From Hemerocallis citrina (taxonomy: Eukaryota; Streptophyta; Magnoliopsida; Asparagales; Asphodelaceae), in assembly GCA_017893485.1 (NCBI GenBank), contig CM030367.1, forward strand, positions 91,101,121 through 91,165,120: DNA of 64,000 nt. Direction: 5' to 3'. Each line of letters opens with the position of its first letter. The first letter of the stretch is position 1. Position numbers and translations under genes: made by a program. The notes under the pieces are model-generated. The model did not search any database. It had not been told where the DNA came from and saw only the letters and a program-made list of their open reading frames with translations. Below are positions 23,591-34,258 of the stretch, in pieces.

Positions 23591-24642
23591 ATGATGAGTA
23601 GTATGGCAGTAGCAACTGGTCGCATAAGATCTACACTGAACCCAAATGCCCCTCTGTTTATCCCGGCAGCATACCAGCAGGTGGAGGACTTCTCCCCCGA
23701 ATGGTGGGAACTGGTGAAGACAACTGCATGGTTCCGAGATCACTGGTTCAGCCAACACCAGGAGCAAGAAACCTTTGACGGCGAGGATGAGGAAGACGTT
23801 GCAAATCTCATGCCCGACTCTTTCGATCTTGGCATCACCAATGAATTCTCCAATCTCGACTCCTTTGATGAAGCAGCCTTCCATGAAGTTTTCGACGTTG
23901 TAGAGCGACATTGTCGAGCATCACCCCTTTTCTTCTGCTGACTTGAAAAAAGTGAATACCAAGTCTGGTGTGTGTTGAGTCCTCTGTGTACATTAATTTC
24001 TTGTTCTTCCCTTAACTGTTATTTTTTGGTATCACCTCCGATAAGCTTCCCTTTTTCGATGTTGTTCAAATATAAATTGAAGTCTCTTAGCTATCCGTTA
24101 TAACTTTTAGCTATATATTGTTATAACTTTGGAGTTTTGGTGGTGGTGGGTAGGAATATTTACATGGTCATTGAGCAGCTCAACTTCAAACCTCTGCACA
24201 CAGCGCATACTTAAAGTGAATTACTGCCAAAAAAAATTATAAAAATTATATTAAAAAATAAATAAAAATTCAATCGATGCATGTCTGTATGGAAAGGTCT
24301 TAAATTACAAATATGAATCTTTTGACCCTCGACTATCACCACTGACTTTTTGTTGATTATCGAACATCAAGTTTTGGCCGGTTTTATCAATTTAAAATAA
24401 GAAAGTTTGTGGGGTTATGTTCGAAGGAAAAAAACTTATCCATATTTGAAGTTGTAATTAAGATGGTAATGAACTAATATTATGTGTATTCTTTTCAAGT
24501 GGCGTACACGATGTAGAGCATGAAATCGCCAAAGAATGGAAGTGTGAAGCCTGTGCTAGAACCAATCAAGCACCATGAGATGCCTATGCAGTATGTTGGC
24601 CCCAAGTTCAGCCCTCGCGGGATTATCCAGCAACCGAGGTAA
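23591..24642 (+). CDS. ERD15/CID1-like protein with PAM2 motif (two coding exons)
   Basis: A small acidic plant stress-response protein of the ERD15 family, whose PAM2 motif binds the C-terminal domain of poly(A)-binding protein. Exon 1 starts at ATG 23,591, with in-frame alternatives at 23,594 and 23,603. Residues 15-42 hold STLNPNAPLFIPAAYQQVED plus FSPEWWELV, and an acidic stretch (DGEDEEDVANLMPDSFDL) follows. Exon 2 (24,517-24,642) encodes SPKNGSVKPVLEP...GPKFSPRGIIQQPR, the conserved C-terminus, ending at TAA. My model joins 23,591-23,887 to 24,517-24,642 in phase 0 (140 aa). The acceptor GATGTAG/AGC is reasonable, but donor GAA/GTTTTC is weak and inferred from frame and family length. 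Unspliced, the first frame would end at 23,941 with an unconserved tail. A 5'-UTR acceptor at 23,577 implies an upstream exon not identified here. Tat A lies immediately upstream. Confidence 0.83.
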
Positions 24643-24727
24643 ATTATCTTCGGGAAGAAATGAGATGGTGTTCTCCTGCAGCTATCCAGATCAGTCTTCG
24701 ATCAACAATGTCAATTCCTGTATAATG

Positions 24728-25006
24728 TGTTGGATATATAGGAATATTCTCAATATATGAATAAAATTATGTGTAATATTATTTTATGGGTAACACGTGT
24801 GTTACACGTACTAATTGAATGGATATCGGACCGCTGGTTGAGTGGGTTGAGAACCCAGTACCCAAATCAATATTTATCTATAAATACTGGCTTGTGATAG
24901 TAATTTAGGTATTGCAATTTTAAAACCTAGGGTAAATATCTCAAGCACTTCAGTCTATAATATTAGTCCTAATTTCTCCTATTATTTTCTCTCATAATCT
25001 CTAACA
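24728..25006. mobile_element. Short solo LTR (Copia-like) downstream of the ERD15-like gene
   Basis: 279 bp, from TGTTGGATATATAG to TCTCTAACA, with an exact 5-bp target duplication TAATG (24,723-24,727 and 25,007-25,011). It starts 85 bp after the stop codon, within the probable 3' UTR, and contains AATAAA at 24,760-24,765. A diverged relative lies at 26,053. The Copia assignment rests only on size and the TGTTGG...AACA ends. Confidence 0.75.
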
Positions 25007-25011
25007 TAATG

Positions 25012-26052
25012 TTCCCGTTTATGTATAGGTATAACTACTTAAGATGCTGTTCTACTTTAGTGTTTACTTTAAAAAAATTGTTGTAGCATATGTGAAGAAA
25101 AATGTAATTTAGGTTTATTAATGCATGTCAGTTTCCCCAATTCTCTCTCTTGCTGATGGCTTGATTCAACTTCTCTGAAATTAACTGTATTTAATCTCTG
25201 GAAATGATGGTTATGTTTTTTTGCTTGGAGATCTTCAATTCTTCTACTATAGAAGATTTGGTGAAAGGTTCCAATAGCTAAAAAGATCAAAGTCAGTTCA
25301 GTAAGTTTAATTGCATATATGCATGAAAGAAAAGCTTTTAAGAAAAACATAATGCAAATTGTAAAACTCCAAACCAGTTTAAAACTAAATTATCAAGCAT
25401 ACAATCACAAACAAGATATCAGGTAGATCATCGATCAGACAGGGATTTATGTGGGAATGAAGAAGGAAGGAAGAAAAGAAAGAACTTCAAAATTCTTACC
25501 CTTTTTAAAGTGCGAGGGCCTGTTGTTTAATCAAGTTTTGGAATACAACTCAAAAGCATTGGAGGACGTCAGAGTTGTTCCCTTCAGATCAGTTAATATC
25601 ATGATGGGATGTGAGCACTAAAACATATATGACTTTTTACAGCGAATTTATTGCGGCGTTTAAGTGTTAATAGAGTTGAAAGTGATCAATAACAACATTT
25701 ATGAAGAAAATGTTGTCTTTTACTCATTTTAATATTGACTCATAACTACGATAGTGTAAAAAATATATTTTAAAATATACTTTTTGCAGCGTTTTAAAAA
25801 TGCCGTTATATCCTAAAATAAATTGAATAGATAGGGGTAAAAAAGAAAATTTCAACTCAGAAATTCAAATCAATCTCAAATCATCAACTCCTCCCCAAAT
25901 CCAAATCCAAATACCCTTTCATCCACAAACCCTAGTCCAAATCCCCAATCACACTGATACAATCCTCTTATAGCTGTATCTGTTCTCAGCTATTATCTTG
26001 CGTATCAGCCCATTTATTCACGTATCAGTCCCTAGAGTATTTTTGTTCTTTA
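25012..26052. other. Intergenic, AT-rich, no gene recognised
   Basis: No convincing frame or RNA gene. A stretch at 25,635-25,820 has short GCAGCG/GCGGCG motifs reminiscent of transposon sub-terminal repeats, but no terminal inverted repeats or target duplication could be defined. Confidence 0.4.
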
Positions 26053-26318
26053 TGTTGGATATATTGGTATATTCTCTCTATATAAATAATACATGTGCAT
26101 ATGAGTAACACGTGTATTGAACGTACAATTGATTGGATATTGAAACGCGGATTTGTGTGCTTATAACCCGATACCCAAATCAGTATTTAGAGATAAATAC
26201 TGGCTTGTGATAGCAGTCTAGGTATTCCAATCTTGATACCTAGGGTGAATATCTTAAGCAACTTAGATCTAGATATTAACCCTAATTCCCAATTGTTAAT
26301 TTCTCACAAAACCTAACA
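26053..26318. mobile_element. Second, diverged copy of the short Copia-like LTR
   Basis: It begins TGTTGGATATATTGG and shares GAGTAACACGTGT, ATAAATACTGGCTTGTGATAG and CCTAGGGTGAATATC-like blocks with 24,728-25,006. It ends at a plausible AACA. The flanks (CTTTA, CTCTT) do not form a target duplication and no primer site follows, so the right end is uncertain. Confidence 0.55.
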
Positions 26319-28614
26319 CTCTTGAGATAAAATTAATCAATTTGTGAGATTAATTAAGAGTGAAATCGGAGTTTTTGTTGGATCTCGTCGGATCTAATCG
26401 AAGATCGTCGGATCACGTCGAAACCCTAAAAACTCGCCAACGCTGACCATCGACGACCCACCGTCGGAGTCGATCGCCACTGTCGCCTCCTCTTCTGTCG
26501 ACGCATCGCGTGTTGTCGACCACAGTCAAGGCACTCGACTTGAGATCCAGCAAAGCTTTCTTCTCCGGTCGCCAGCGAAGCTCTCTTCTCCGGTCGCCAA
26601 CGAAGCTCTCACTCCTCTCTTCTCCGGTCGCAGTCGATGGAAGCCTCCACATCAGGCGCCAAGTCCGATCATCTTCTCTCTTCTTCATCATTACAGATTG
26701 GGTCTGTATGTGTGGAACCCTAGTTTGAAGAAGACAGTGAAGGGAAGAAGGAGAGATCAGATCTGTTTTGATTTGATTTGTTGATTGGTTCATCATGGTG
26801 TTTGGTGTTCGGGGTCAAGGAAGGAATCCTGTGTGTGTTCTTTTGACTCAGAAATGACCAAGAAAAGAGTCCTATGGTTAAGGACCTACTCTTATGTGTT
26901 TGGGAGTTTTGTGTTTGGGATTGAAGAGGGAATCTTTGGTGCTCTTGGGATTGATCAGATCTCGACCTCAGATTGAGTCTATCTATTGGTGTGTGGTGTT
27001 TTGGGTGCAATACGGAATAGATCGGATTTGTTCCCAAACAGACTTGACTCTAATCAATTGAAGGGGATGAGACGGTGAAAGATATGTTCTTTACTTTCCT
27101 TATATTAAATTTTTGTTAAATATTTTGCTATGTGCTGGAAGTTCAAAAACATTTGCTTTAAGTTTATGTTTTGAATTATAGAATTACTGTGATGCTAAGT
27201 GGTTAAGTTCAAGACTGTATTAATCATTTGTTTAATTAAATACAAGTTGAACAGTTATTTTGGCTATGTGCTAAAACAAAATATCTATTTTGATAAGTTA
27301 AACTATATATTTTGACTATAAAGTTTGGATCTCCAAATTAAATTGTTGCTAGAATTAAACAGTGTCAATAATTCGTTTAATTGGCTAATCTTTAACAATT
27401 TGATGAATGTAGGAACTTCAAAGTTACCTACAAATTGTGTGTTGGAGACGATGGATATGCATCACGGTTGAATAAGTCTGCACTACGCAGGCTTCTCCAT
27501 CGAATTTGGAAAACACTTCTAACTAGAAGTGTCGGTATGATCTACTCTAATTTTCTTAGTATTCTTCATGTGATGAATGTGTTAACGTTTTGTGCGTTTG
27601 ATCATATGATTGAGAGTTTTAGATCATAGTTATTCTCGCTTTGGAAAACTAGCACGTTTAGGGTTGTTAAGTGTTTTATTATACTATGTGTATAGATATT
27701 TTGACAAATCCATTGTTTGCAGTTTGTGTGAGATTACATATTTGCTTCTCTAAAATTTTAGAAATAAAATAAAAATTTTATAAGATGTATAACAAATGTC
27801 TATAACTTAGGAGAGAGCATCTCTTAATGTAGAATATGACTCTACTAGTTACGTTTTGAAGAAATTATTGCTAGTTATCCATTAAGAAGTTTAAGTAACT
27901 CTCCAATTCTGTTATGCGACTATCAAGCTACAATGCACTGTAGCTAATAACTCACTTTATAATAGTAAGAGGAGTACATTAAGGCTGAAAAAAGCCTAGT
28001 TGAACTTTCTCATAGATAAAGTGAAATTGTGACAAGTATGGCTAATGCTCTTGCTAAGATACTTGAAAGTGATCTAATTATCAAAACTGTGGGGGAAATG
28101 GAGTTGAAAGCTATTGAGTCAAAAGCTTTAACATCCTAATTATTTTGAAATTTAGAATCCAACTGGAGCCATAGAGAAGTTCAAACTTAAGCATCAATTT
28201 TAGGTAGTTGACATGTTTTAGATAATTTTGTATTAACTCTTATACTAATGGAAACATAGACTTTATTTACAACTAATTATTGCCATATTATTCAAACTTG
28301 AGTTACATAATTGTTATTTTATTCTTTACAAGGTTTTTCATTTGTTGTATCGTTCCGAAGACATGCCGTAGGTACGTGTCCCCGGACAAATCTAGTATAT
28401 ATATAAGTTTTTTTCCTTGCTAAAACTTGTGGGTTAGAGGTATGTGACACTGAGCGTAATGCATTACTGCTCAATAAAATAAGGGGTTGGAAAATTGAAA
28501 GGGTTAAGACTAGTTTGGAGAACACCCTTGGAGCTTGCTCCAGGGTGACTGACATCCCTAAGGATGAAGTCGGCCCCACCCCCCTACAACGGTCGTCTCT
28601 GACATAGCCTCCCA
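26319..28614. other. Unassigned region
   Basis: 26,340-26,700 is richer in GC, with TCGTCGGATC/CTCTTCTCCGGTCGCC short repeats (26,555-26,625), and resembles a transcribed leader. Open frames there have no recognised domain. 27,040-28,300 is AT-rich. 27,990-28,130 encodes a short AMANALAKILESD-like peptide between stops, possibly a decayed transposon frame. The 5' part of the LINE may begin anywhere after about 28,320; its left end was not found. Confidence 0.35.
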
Positions 28615-31600
28615 ATGAATACACTGTTCTGGAATGTTAGGGGGCTGGGGGACAGGGGGAAGAGGGACATGGTTAGGGACGTCATTAGCAACTCCAAGGC
28701 AGAAGTGGTAGGGTTGCAAGAAACCAAACTCCAGCACGGGTTCAAGTTGAAAAGAATCGGGGGCAACAGAATTAAGGAATGGGTGTTACGCTCGTCAGCT
28801 GGAGCCTCTAGAGGGATAGCAATTGGTTTCAACTCGGATACTCTCACTTGCACCGAGGTATACAGTGGAAGGTTCTCCCTGACCACCCGACTAAGGCGTA
28901 GGTCTGATAATTGGGAGCAGTCGGTCACTGTCATCTACGGACCGAACGTGGCTACAGATCGAAATGCTTTTTGGGAAGAGCTTGTCGATATCCGACATCG
29001 TTGGTCGGGAGCTTGGATTGTTGGAGGGGACTTCAACATCACCCGTTTCGCTTTCGAGCACAAGGGAAGAGGCTCCAGCGACAGACACAGAGAGGAGTTT
29101 AATTGGGTGATTACGAAACTCGAACTGTTAGATATCCCGGTTAATGACCGGCTATTCACATGGTCCAACATGCAAGCGGTTCCGATAATGGCCAAATTGG
29201 ATAGGGTTCTAGTTTCGATGGATTGGGAAGCTAAATTTCCATTGGCAACTGCTAGATCGATTCCTAGACCCACGTCAGATCACACCCCGATCCTTCTCGA
29301 TGCGGGGGTTCAAGGAGCTCACAGGACAAGGAAATTCAAATTTGAAAAGGCCTGGCTAGAAATTCAGGGATTCCACCACTTGGTGATGGGGAATTGGGCG
29401 CTCCCAATCGCGGGTACAAACGCTGCTTCTCGATGGTGCGAAAAGATCTACAGATTGAGAAAGCAGCTACGTAGATGGAATCGGTCTAGATTTTTGACCA
29501 TCTGGAGGGCAAAAGATTCGTTTCTGGAAGAAATTGATGAGTTAGAAAGGATGGAAGAGTCGAAAGTCCTGTCTCAAGAAGAACGAAATAGACTTTTAGA
29601 GCTTTGAGAAAACATTGCTAATCTTTATAAATTGGAAGAGATCAAATGGCATCAAAGGTCTAGAATTTCGTGGCTCAAAGAAGGAGACGCGAATACGGCC
29701 TACTTCCACCGCGTGGCAAGTGCAAGACGTAGATCCAATCTCATCCTTTCTTTACATACAGATTCGGGAACATCGCAAGATGAAAAGGTGATTTCAACGA
29801 CATTTCAAAATTTTTACAAGGGCCTTTTTGGGAGAAAGAATGAATTCAGGATCCTGCTAAGGGATGAATACTGGCAGGCTTACCAGCAAGAATCGGCACA
29901 AAATCTGTCGACGCTGGAAGCACCTTTCTCGGAAATGGAAGTGAAAAAGGCCATCGACCAAATGGGAGCAGACAAGTCACCTGGGCCAGACGGCTTCCCA
30001 ATGATGTTCTTCCAAGTATTCTGGAAAGAAATTAAAGGGGACATTATGGCTCTAATGGAGGAATTTTTCCACAATAATCTCAGATTGGGCATGTTCAATT
30101 TTGCGGAGATTGTTCTCATACCGAAACGGGAAGCAGCTAAGCGTGTGGGGGATTTCCGACCGATTAGCCTCATAAACTGCTCGGTTAAGATCATCATGAA
30201 GGTCCTGGCCATCCGACTGGGGAATATTATGAACAGTTTCATCAGCAAAATCCAGACGGGCTTCATTAAGGGCAGATCTATCCTTGACTGTGTGGCCACT
30301 GCTGAAGAAGTGATCCACCACTGCCATAAGAGAAACTCCAAGAACTTCCTCCTAAAGTTGGATTTTGAGAAGGCATACAACTCGGTCGATTGGGAATGTC
30401 TGCTAGAAGCACTCAGAGGGAAAGGATTTGGGGATAGGTGGGTTAGATGGATCAAGCAATGTTTACAGACTAGTAAAACGACTATATTGGTGAATGGACA
30501 GCCAGGCCCGTCGTTTCCTTGCAAGAAAGGTCTCCAGCAAGGAGACCCATTGTCCCCACTTCTATTCACTATTGTAGCAGATGTGCTTAGGGGTATGCTA
30601 GACAACTGTCGGAGAGCATGTTGGATTTCGCCTGTGGCCTGCAGCGCTGCTAGTCAGGGGTGCACGATTCTCCAATATGCTGATGACACCCTACTTTTTG
30701 GGAATGGAAACAGGTCAGAAACAGTCTGCTTTAAAGGGGCCCTCTACTGTTTTGAAGCCTGGTCAGGTCTCAAGATAAATTTCCACAAAAGTGCACTGAT
30801 TCCCATTACGTTCTCTGATGAAGAAGCTCGGGATCACGCCACTATTCTAAACTGTTTGACGTACGAGTTTCCAATCAAGTACTTAGGGCTCCCACTCAAA
30901 CCAGGGAAACTCGCTAAATCGGACTGGCTACCGATTATTAATAGAGTGGAGGACAGACTGTCGGGCTGGAAAGGAAAATTGCTGTCACTTGAAGGGTGGT
31001 ACTCATTAACTCAGTATTGTCTAATCTACCCATTTACTACATGTCTTTTTTTGAACTTCCAAAGTGGGTTATCCAAAGGATTGACCGGATCCGTAGGAGA
31101 TTTCTTTGGAAAGAGGCAGACTCCAACAGGGGAGGTTACCATCTGATCAAATGGAATATTGCTTACATGAAGAAGAAGCATGGAGGGCTAGGCATCATAG
31201 ATCTTAGAGACATGAACCTTGCTCTCCTGGGGAAATGGTGGTGGAAGATCTATCACCACGACAGAGAAGGGTGGCAGGATTTCATTCAACTGTACCTTCG
31301 GGGAAAATAGACGAGAAATCTAGGCTTTCGAGTAGGGGCTAAGGTCTCGCGATTCTGGAAAGGGATCACCAAAGCAAGTGCACCTTTCAACTCGGCAGTT
31401 ACGTCGACTATTGGTAATAGACGGTCTACCAGATTTTGGTGGGATAAGTGGTGTGGAGCTCATACACTGAGGGAAACGTTTCCAGAGCTGTATGCCAAGA
31501 CTAGTCGGCCCAATATCTCTGTGGTAGAGACTTGGAAGAGGGGAAATTGGAGGCCGCCGTTCCAAGGAAGGCTGACCCCTGGATTACACCAGCAACTGCT

Positions 31601-32276
31601 TCACTTGCAAACTCACATCACAAGGACCGGGATGATGTGCACTCAAGGTCCAGACCAGATGCGATGGGGACTAGAGACTAAGGGAGCTTTTACGGTCAGA
31701 TCCCTGTACCATCGGATTCACTTCCGGGGATGCAGACCTAGCTGGGCACAGGTGTTATGGAAGGCGAAAACACCATTGAAAGTCAGAGTATTCCTCTGGC
31801 TAGTGCTCAATAATGCAATCCTTACAAGAGAGAATCTGGCCAAAAGGCAACCACAGTTTGCGACTGAATGTGGATTCTGCAACATGCATATGGAGACTTT
31901 GAATCACCTGTTTATTCACTGCCCGAGCAGTAAGGCGACCTTGGTAGAGGTTTTAAGAGCCCTAGGAACAAGTGACTACCCCGGCGAATATGAGGATTTG
32001 TGGATTGGCCCCAAATTCGCCTCGAGTCGCAACGAAATGAAGGATGCGTGGTACATTGTCATTGCGGCAACTACATGGGTGTTATGGCTAGACAGAAACA
32101 ACTTTTATTTTCGTGCTTCTTGTAGTCGTATTTCTGGTAACCTTACTCATATCATGCATCTTATCTCTTTTTGGGCTACAGCTGCCGCCTCAGGAGCGAG
32201 AGGGAGGATTGCCAGAGTCTTCCAGGTGGAGGATTTCGACGATGAGGAGGTTGAGTTTGGGCCGACCCTGGACTGA
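28615..32276 (+). pseudogene. LINE ORF2 (endonuclease, reverse transcriptase, zf-RVT)
   Basis: About 1,220 codons from ATG (MNTLFWNVRGLGDRG). The apurinic-type endonuclease is at residues 1-230 (VGLQETK, VIYGPN, IVGGDFNI, SDHTPI). The RT has FADIVLIPK-like, FRPISLINCSVKI, KLDFEKAYNSVDW (the second Asp of the usual FEKAYDSVDW is Asn), QGDPLSPLLF and the catalytic QYADDTLLF. The C-terminus has the zf-RVT region with LWKAKTPLKVRVFLW and CGFCNMHMETLNHLFIHC. It is broken by TGA at 29,605-29,607, a one-frame shift near 31,000 and TAG at 31,308-31,310. It ends at TGA 32,274-32,276. It would nick DNA and copy the LINE RNA at the target site. Confidence 0.88.
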
Positions 32277-32576
32277 CAGGTTGGCGCCTCCCATGCTCAT
32301 CAGTGTTTCTATAGCTGCAGTCTCGTCTAGTTTGTTTTTGGCCTTCTGTACTTTTGGTTGTTTCAGGCATGGAGGATTACGCCCACCCCTCAGGGTCTTG
32401 TTGGGGGTTTATGTTTTATTTCCTGCACCGTTCTTTTTTTCTTTTTCTTTTTCTTTTATTATGCACTGTACTTTTGTATGTCTTCCGATTCACCGGGGAT
32501 GTTTTATTAATTTCTGATTAATGAAACAGGGTGGCTTTATTCCACCTTTTACCTCCAAAAAAAAAAAAAAAAAAAA
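28615..32576 (+). mobile_element. L1-type LINE, probably 5'-truncated
   Basis: One long ORF2 (endonuclease, reverse transcriptase, zinc-finger C-terminus) is followed by a 280-bp 3' UTR and a 20-nt A tail at 32,557-32,576. No ORF1 was recognised upstream. The bases after the tail (CTTTCATCTCC) have no clear match upstream of 28,615, so the target duplication and 5' end remain unknown. Only three coding lesions suggest a fairly recent copy. Confidence 0.85.
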
Positions 32577-32611
32577 CTTTCATCTCCTTCCACATGCATG
32601 CATGGTATAAT

Positions 32612-33171
32612 CAGGGGCGGAGGGAGGAAGGGCCTAGGGGGGACAATTGGGACCCCAAAAATTTTGTAAAACCCCCTTATATAGACCATAAGTTTTATTT
32701 GCCCCCCATTTAAAAATTTTTTGGGACCCCCAAACCCAATTCATCCCTTAAAGGCTCAAATAGTGTGATAAGCTTTGGGCTAAAAGTTAACAGTAATGTT
32801 TATTATTTGATTTGTATGATCCTTAGATAAAATTTTGAATAAAAAGTCAGTGTGTACACAACTTACAAGTATATCTATTCATTTGGGTTGTATCTCTTAC
32901 CTAGCCTCTAGTATTATAACAGTGTAAATAGTGTCGTATGATTATTGATTAGCATTACTCTTACCAAATTTAGAGTATAACTTACAAGGGTCAAAAATAC
33001 ATGATACTAAGAACATGAATTCAAATATTTACTTTGATTATAATTTTACTTTGATCCATTTACTTTAATTTTTCAAAATAAAAATAATGCAAGGAATTTT
33101 CGGTAACAATCGTGTCGATGTCGGGAAAAAATTTTGGGACCCCCATTTTGATATCTCTGGCTCTGCCACTG
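32612..33171. mobile_element. Non-autonomous hAT-like element
   Basis: 560 bp. Ends CAGGGGCGGAGGGAG and, inverted, CAGTGGCAGAGCCAGAG form imperfect terminal inverted repeats. The flanks GGTATAAT (32,604-32,611) and GGTATAAC (33,172-33,179) form an 8-bp target duplication with one mismatch, the hAT length. It has no coding capacity. Confidence 0.72.
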
Positions 33172-33179
33172 GGTATAAC

Positions 33180-33640
33180 ACAACATGGAGTCTTCTCCAA
33201 TAACGCATAAATTATAAAATCAATGAGGTGACATTTAGATTAAAATTAATGGGAAAAAAAACATGATACTTTTTTTCTTCAATAGTATGCGAGATAAATA
33301 TATAGACAGCACTACTGATCAAAAACTAATGGAAACATCAATTTGTATGATGATAATTTTGTTCATAAACAAATTTGCATTACTTTTTAAAAGATAATTC
33401 ATCACATGGTTTATACGAGATAATTTTTTAATAAATGATAGTTGTTACGATAATTTTTTCTAAATTCTCCGAGTTTTCATGTATTGGTAGGTAACTTCAT
33501 TGACTTTCAAAGTGATAGTATGTCCCACCTCTCAACGATTGCTTTTCTTGGCAACCAAGCCCTTTATGCAAGTTCTTTGAGTTAGCAATGTTATTTTTTA
33601 TTTTTTGAGTTAACAATATTATTTAGGGACCGAAACGTTT

Positions 33641-33703
<63 letters not shown>

Positions 33704-33718
33704 TTTGTTTTTTTTTTA
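33180..33718. other. AT-rich spacer with a TA microsatellite
   Basis: No gene or repeat recognised in 33,180-33,640. A run of about 27 TA units occupies 33,644-33,698, followed by a T run that abuts the LTR of Tat element B. Confidence 0.5.
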
Positions 33719-34258
33719 TGCAGCTGATTACTGGTGTAGGAGCAATAGATAATGAGTTCTTTTATTAGATGTAAAATGCAGATCTTAGCCGTAGATTTTC
33801 TTAATGTGAGGCTAATACGTGATTGAATTATGTGGATCTAGTGATTGACTGGTGGTTGTTGAACGCCGAACACCAATAAAAAAGTCTAAAACACCGGGAA
33901 TACTTCTGGTGACATGCCCTCCGACGATCAAGTCAGCAACTAAGGGTGTAAAAATGGGGTTTAGTGGCAAAAGATTGATTACCTTGTAACTGAGGATGGT
34001 GGTATGTATTTAAAGACATGTAATGAATTATTTAGGGAAAGATCCCCAACTGCTTAATTAAATCTTGTGGATTAGGGATATGAAGAAGTAACTGATTCCT
34101 TGATTATATGGATTTAATTACCAACTATAAATGGTTGTTCAACTTTTTCTTGGTGGGCTAAGTCTGGATGATGGGCTTGTGGGCCACCCATGAGTTGGCC
34201 CCAGGCTCGTGGTCGCTTGCTGGATTACTCTCTTGGCCCTAAGGACCTCGAGATCCGT
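33719..34258 (-). repeat. Tat B 3' LTR, left part
   Basis: It shares with the Tat A LTR the order CTG-rich end, 'AAACACCGGGA', 'CCTCCGACGATCAAGTCA' and 'GATTACCTTGTAACTG', though diverged. A TATA-like TTTAAATA lies on the minus strand near 34,010. The remaining 46-51 bp of the LTR are at 49,145-49,195. Confidence 0.78.

Noticed and set aside
24508..24580. Alternative frame for ERD15 exon 2 (VEHEIAKEWKCEACARTNQAP)
   Set aside because: It ends early and has no family match. The other frame gives the conserved SPRGIIQQPR end.
25616..25830. A CACTA-type element starting CACTAAAACATATATGAC
   Set aside because: TAGTG at 25,751 gives poor inverted repeats and no 3-bp target duplication was found.
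26413..26796. Frames on both strands around 26.4-26.8 kb as a host gene
   Set aside because: Compositional frames in a TCGTCGG/CTCCGGTCGCC repeat-containing leader. No domain, no matching exon structure.
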